A program made the position numbers and the translations under genes. DNA of 23,636 nt from Gemmatimonadota bacterium (GTDB taxonomy: Bacteria > Gemmatimonadota > Gemmatimonadetes > Longimicrobiales > Gaopeijiaceae), in NCBI GenBank assembly GCA_030618065.1, contig JAUXEE010000004.1, positions 1 through 23,636 on the forward strand. The letters are read 5' to 3'. Of the stretch, positions 22,543-23,636 are shown in pieces; position 1 is the stretch's first letter; each line of letters begins with the position of its first letter. The notes under the pieces were generated by a model that saw only the letters and a list, made by a program, of their open reading frames with translations, was not told where the DNA came from and did not search any database.

Positions 22543-22872
22543 TTATTGGGCCGGGGTGGGAGGTTCTGTGTTGTCCGGACGATGGTGCTCCTTCATCTGT
22601 TTCCGGCGCCGACGCAGGATACGGGAGAGGCGATCGACCATCTGATCGACGGCCTGCCTGAACTCGACGCCTTCCCCACTCGCCAGCACCGGCTCCTCCC
22701 TATCGACCTTCAGGATGGCATCGACCTTCTTTCGGTGTTTCTCGACCTCAAAAACGACCTCGGCTCCTGCGAGTCGAGGTTCGTACCGGGAGAGTCTCCC
22801 AAGCTGCTCTTCGGTCCGCTCCCGAACGGTGTCCGGAACCTCACAGTGCCGGGCGGCGATCTGAACTCTCAT
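22543..22872 (-). CDS. hpf: Ribosome hibernation-promoting factor (short HPF/RaiA family)
   Basis: Binds the 30S decoding region and inactivates ribosomes in slow growth. 109 residues with only the N-terminal S30AE domain (IAARHCEVPDTVRERTEEQLGRLSRYEP...VDREEPVLASGEGVEFRQAVDQMVDRLSRILRRRRKQ), so it is the short form without the dimerising C-terminal domain of long HPF. The last 15 residues are polar and Pro-rich. GGAGG lies 5 bases before the ATG at 22872. hpf next to hprK and PTS genes is a recurrent order in several phyla and fits co-regulation with nutrient state. Confidence 0.93.
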   Translation of the reverse strand: MRVQIAARHCEVPDTVRERTEEQLGRLSRYEPRLAGAEVVFEVEKHRKKVDAILKVDREEPVLASGEGVEFRQAVDQMVDRLSRILRRRRKQMKEHHRPDNTEPPTPAQ

Positions 22873-22901
22873 TACTCCTCCGTGCTTCGAGCATTCCCGA
22901 T

Positions 22902-22931
22902 CAAGGGCTGAGCCGGGGCCCGGCGCCCTTG
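22902..22931. promoter_or_regulatory. Long two-part hairpin between the glycosyltransferase gene and hpf
   Basis: CAAGGGC (22902-22908) pairs with GCCCTTG (22925-22931), and inside it GCCGGG (22912-22917) pairs with CCCGGC (22919-22924) over a single-base turn, leaving a 3-base bulge. That makes 13 base pairs in 30 bases. In minus-strand reading it lies 17 bases after the glycosyltransferase stop and 29 bases before the hpf ATG. No T-tract follows it, so it could be a transcript-end stabiliser, an attenuator, or a leader element of hpf. Confidence 0.55.
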
Positions 22932-22948
22932 TCGGGGGAAGGAAAAAG

Positions 22949-23636
22949 TTATGCCAGTGGGTGGACAGCGGCCACCCGATCCTTTAGAAAGGCCTCCATT
23001 CTCCGGGCGGAGGCCTCCCAGGTGAAGTCCTCCGCAAAAGTCCGGGCTGCCACTCCCATTTCTCTCCTGGCTTGGGCGTTCTCCAGCAGGCTCGATAGGG
23101 CCTCGGAAAGAGCAGGTACGTCCCCGTGGGGCACCAGGAGCCCAGTTTCACCATCCAGGACGGCGTCTCGAAGGCCCGGTGAATTGCTGGCTATAGTTGG
23201 CGTCCCGCAAGCGGCAGCCTCCAAGATGGAGATTCCCCATCCCTCCTTGGGGGATGTGAGAACATGGATCCAGCTTTGCTGTAGAAGCCGGATCTTCTCT
23301 TCTTCCGGCACATACCCCAGAAACCTCCCCATGTCTCCTATGCCCAGTCGGGACTGCAATTCCTGAAGCCTTCCCTCGTAGTCTCCCTGTCCGGCGATCA
23401 GTAGGCGAACCGGGGTTCCTTTCTCCCGGAGGCGCGCAACGGCCCGAAGTATGAGATCCACCCCTTTGTACCGCTTCAGCCGGCCGAGGTAGAGGATTGT
23501 CGGCTCGGGGAAGCGCCCATCGTCGGCTGCGGGTGTCAACCGATCCAGATCCACTCCGTTGGGAACCACGGCGATGTGCTGACCTGTCATGCCCCGCTCT
23601 CTGAGGTCCGCGGCGGTGCTGTCCGACACCGCTATG
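22949..23636 (-). CDS. GT4-type glycosyltransferase, 5' part missing
   Basis: C-terminal part of a glycosyltransferase of the GT-B fold, probably using a nucleotide-sugar to build a cell-surface polysaccharide or lipid-linked glycan. The frame enters from the right edge as I-A-V-S-D-S-T, the family's 'VIAVSxST' strand, so the N-terminal acceptor domain lies outside the window. Visible motifs: VVPNGVDLDRL, ILYLGRLKRYKGVDLILRA, LLIAGQGDYE, GYVPEEEK, and the donor-binding SPKEGWGISILEAAACGTPTIASNSPGLRDAV with the EGWG...E signature. 229 codons are present. Acceptor and sugar cannot be inferred. It is 76 bases upstream of hpf, separated by a strong hairpin, and may or may not share the transcript. 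Confidence 0.92.
   Translation of the reverse strand, partial: IAVSDSTAADLRERGMTGQHIAVVPNGVDLDRLTPAADDGRFPEPTILYLGRLKRYKGVDLILRAVARLREKGTPVRLLIAGQGDYEGRLQELQSRLGIGDMGRFLGYVPEEEKIRLLQQSWIHVLTSPKEGWGISILEAAACGTPTIASNSPGLRDAVLDGETGLLVPHGDVPALSEALSSLLENAQARREMGVAARTFAEDFTWEASARRMEAFLKDRVAAVHPLA

Noticed and set aside
1..23636. CRISPR arrays, insertion sequences, phage or defence islands
   Set aside because: No regularly spaced repeats, transposase, integrase or phage structural motifs were seen; addAB is treated as core recombination, not a defence cassette.

Overview
The window is GC-rich chromosomal DNA from a free-living bacterium. It holds densely packed housekeeping and regulatory genes, most of them on the minus strand. 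No gene can be tied to a named species. A small secreted protein ends in a 'YPNPFNP' / 'YWDGRD.G..V.SGVYF' module of the kind used as a C-terminal sorting domain in the FCB group. SelB, an HPr-kinase/PTS cluster and a one-piece tmRNA are also present. Together these fit an uncultured FCB-type lineage such as Gemmatimonadota, Latescibacterota or Eisenbacteria. That placement is an inference with low confidence.

Layout, left to right. 1-4214 (minus): addB followed by addA, an AddAB-type helicase-nuclease pair for double-strand-break processing; addA runs off the left edge. 4341-7596 (plus): an OsmC-type peroxiredoxin, a CNNM/CorC-type membrane protein with CBS domains, and type I glutamine synthetase behind a near-consensus sigma70-type promoter. 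7593-9746 (minus): dus (tRNA dihydrouridine synthase), ssrA (tmRNA, tag ANNQLALAA) and lspA. Between ssrA and lspA lies a structured spacer containing a 62-bp copy of the tmRNA 3' end and its flank. 9907-10754 (plus): an EIIA-Ntr/Fru-type PTS protein and a small C4 zinc-ribbon protein. 10908-11348 (minus): the small secreted sorting-domain protein, with its own promoter and rho-independent terminator.

11504-22872 (minus) is one long, tightly spaced gene train. In transcription order it is hpf, hprK, mannose-family PTS EIIA, EIIB, EIIC, EIID, ptsH, ptsI, metK, a DUF151 bifunctional nuclease, a membrane-anchored protein of unknown function, recO and selB. Many junctions overlap by 1-8 bases. 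A glycosyltransferase (22949 to the right edge) lies upstream and is cut by the window end.

How it works together: EI (His193) and HPr (His20) can pass phosphate from PEP to EIIA-Man (His14) and EIIB (His14), and possibly to the separately encoded EIIA-Ntr-like protein (His65). HprK can phosphorylate HPr on Ser51. The window therefore holds a complete PTS phosphorelay with its kinase checkpoint, with glutamine synthetase and an EIIA-Ntr homologue nearby. I found no CRISPR array, insertion sequence, tRNA gene or phage gene. The least explained items are the duplicated tmRNA 3' end with its triloop hairpins, the minimal sorting-domain protein, the unknown membrane protein, and the reduced EIIC/EIID pair.
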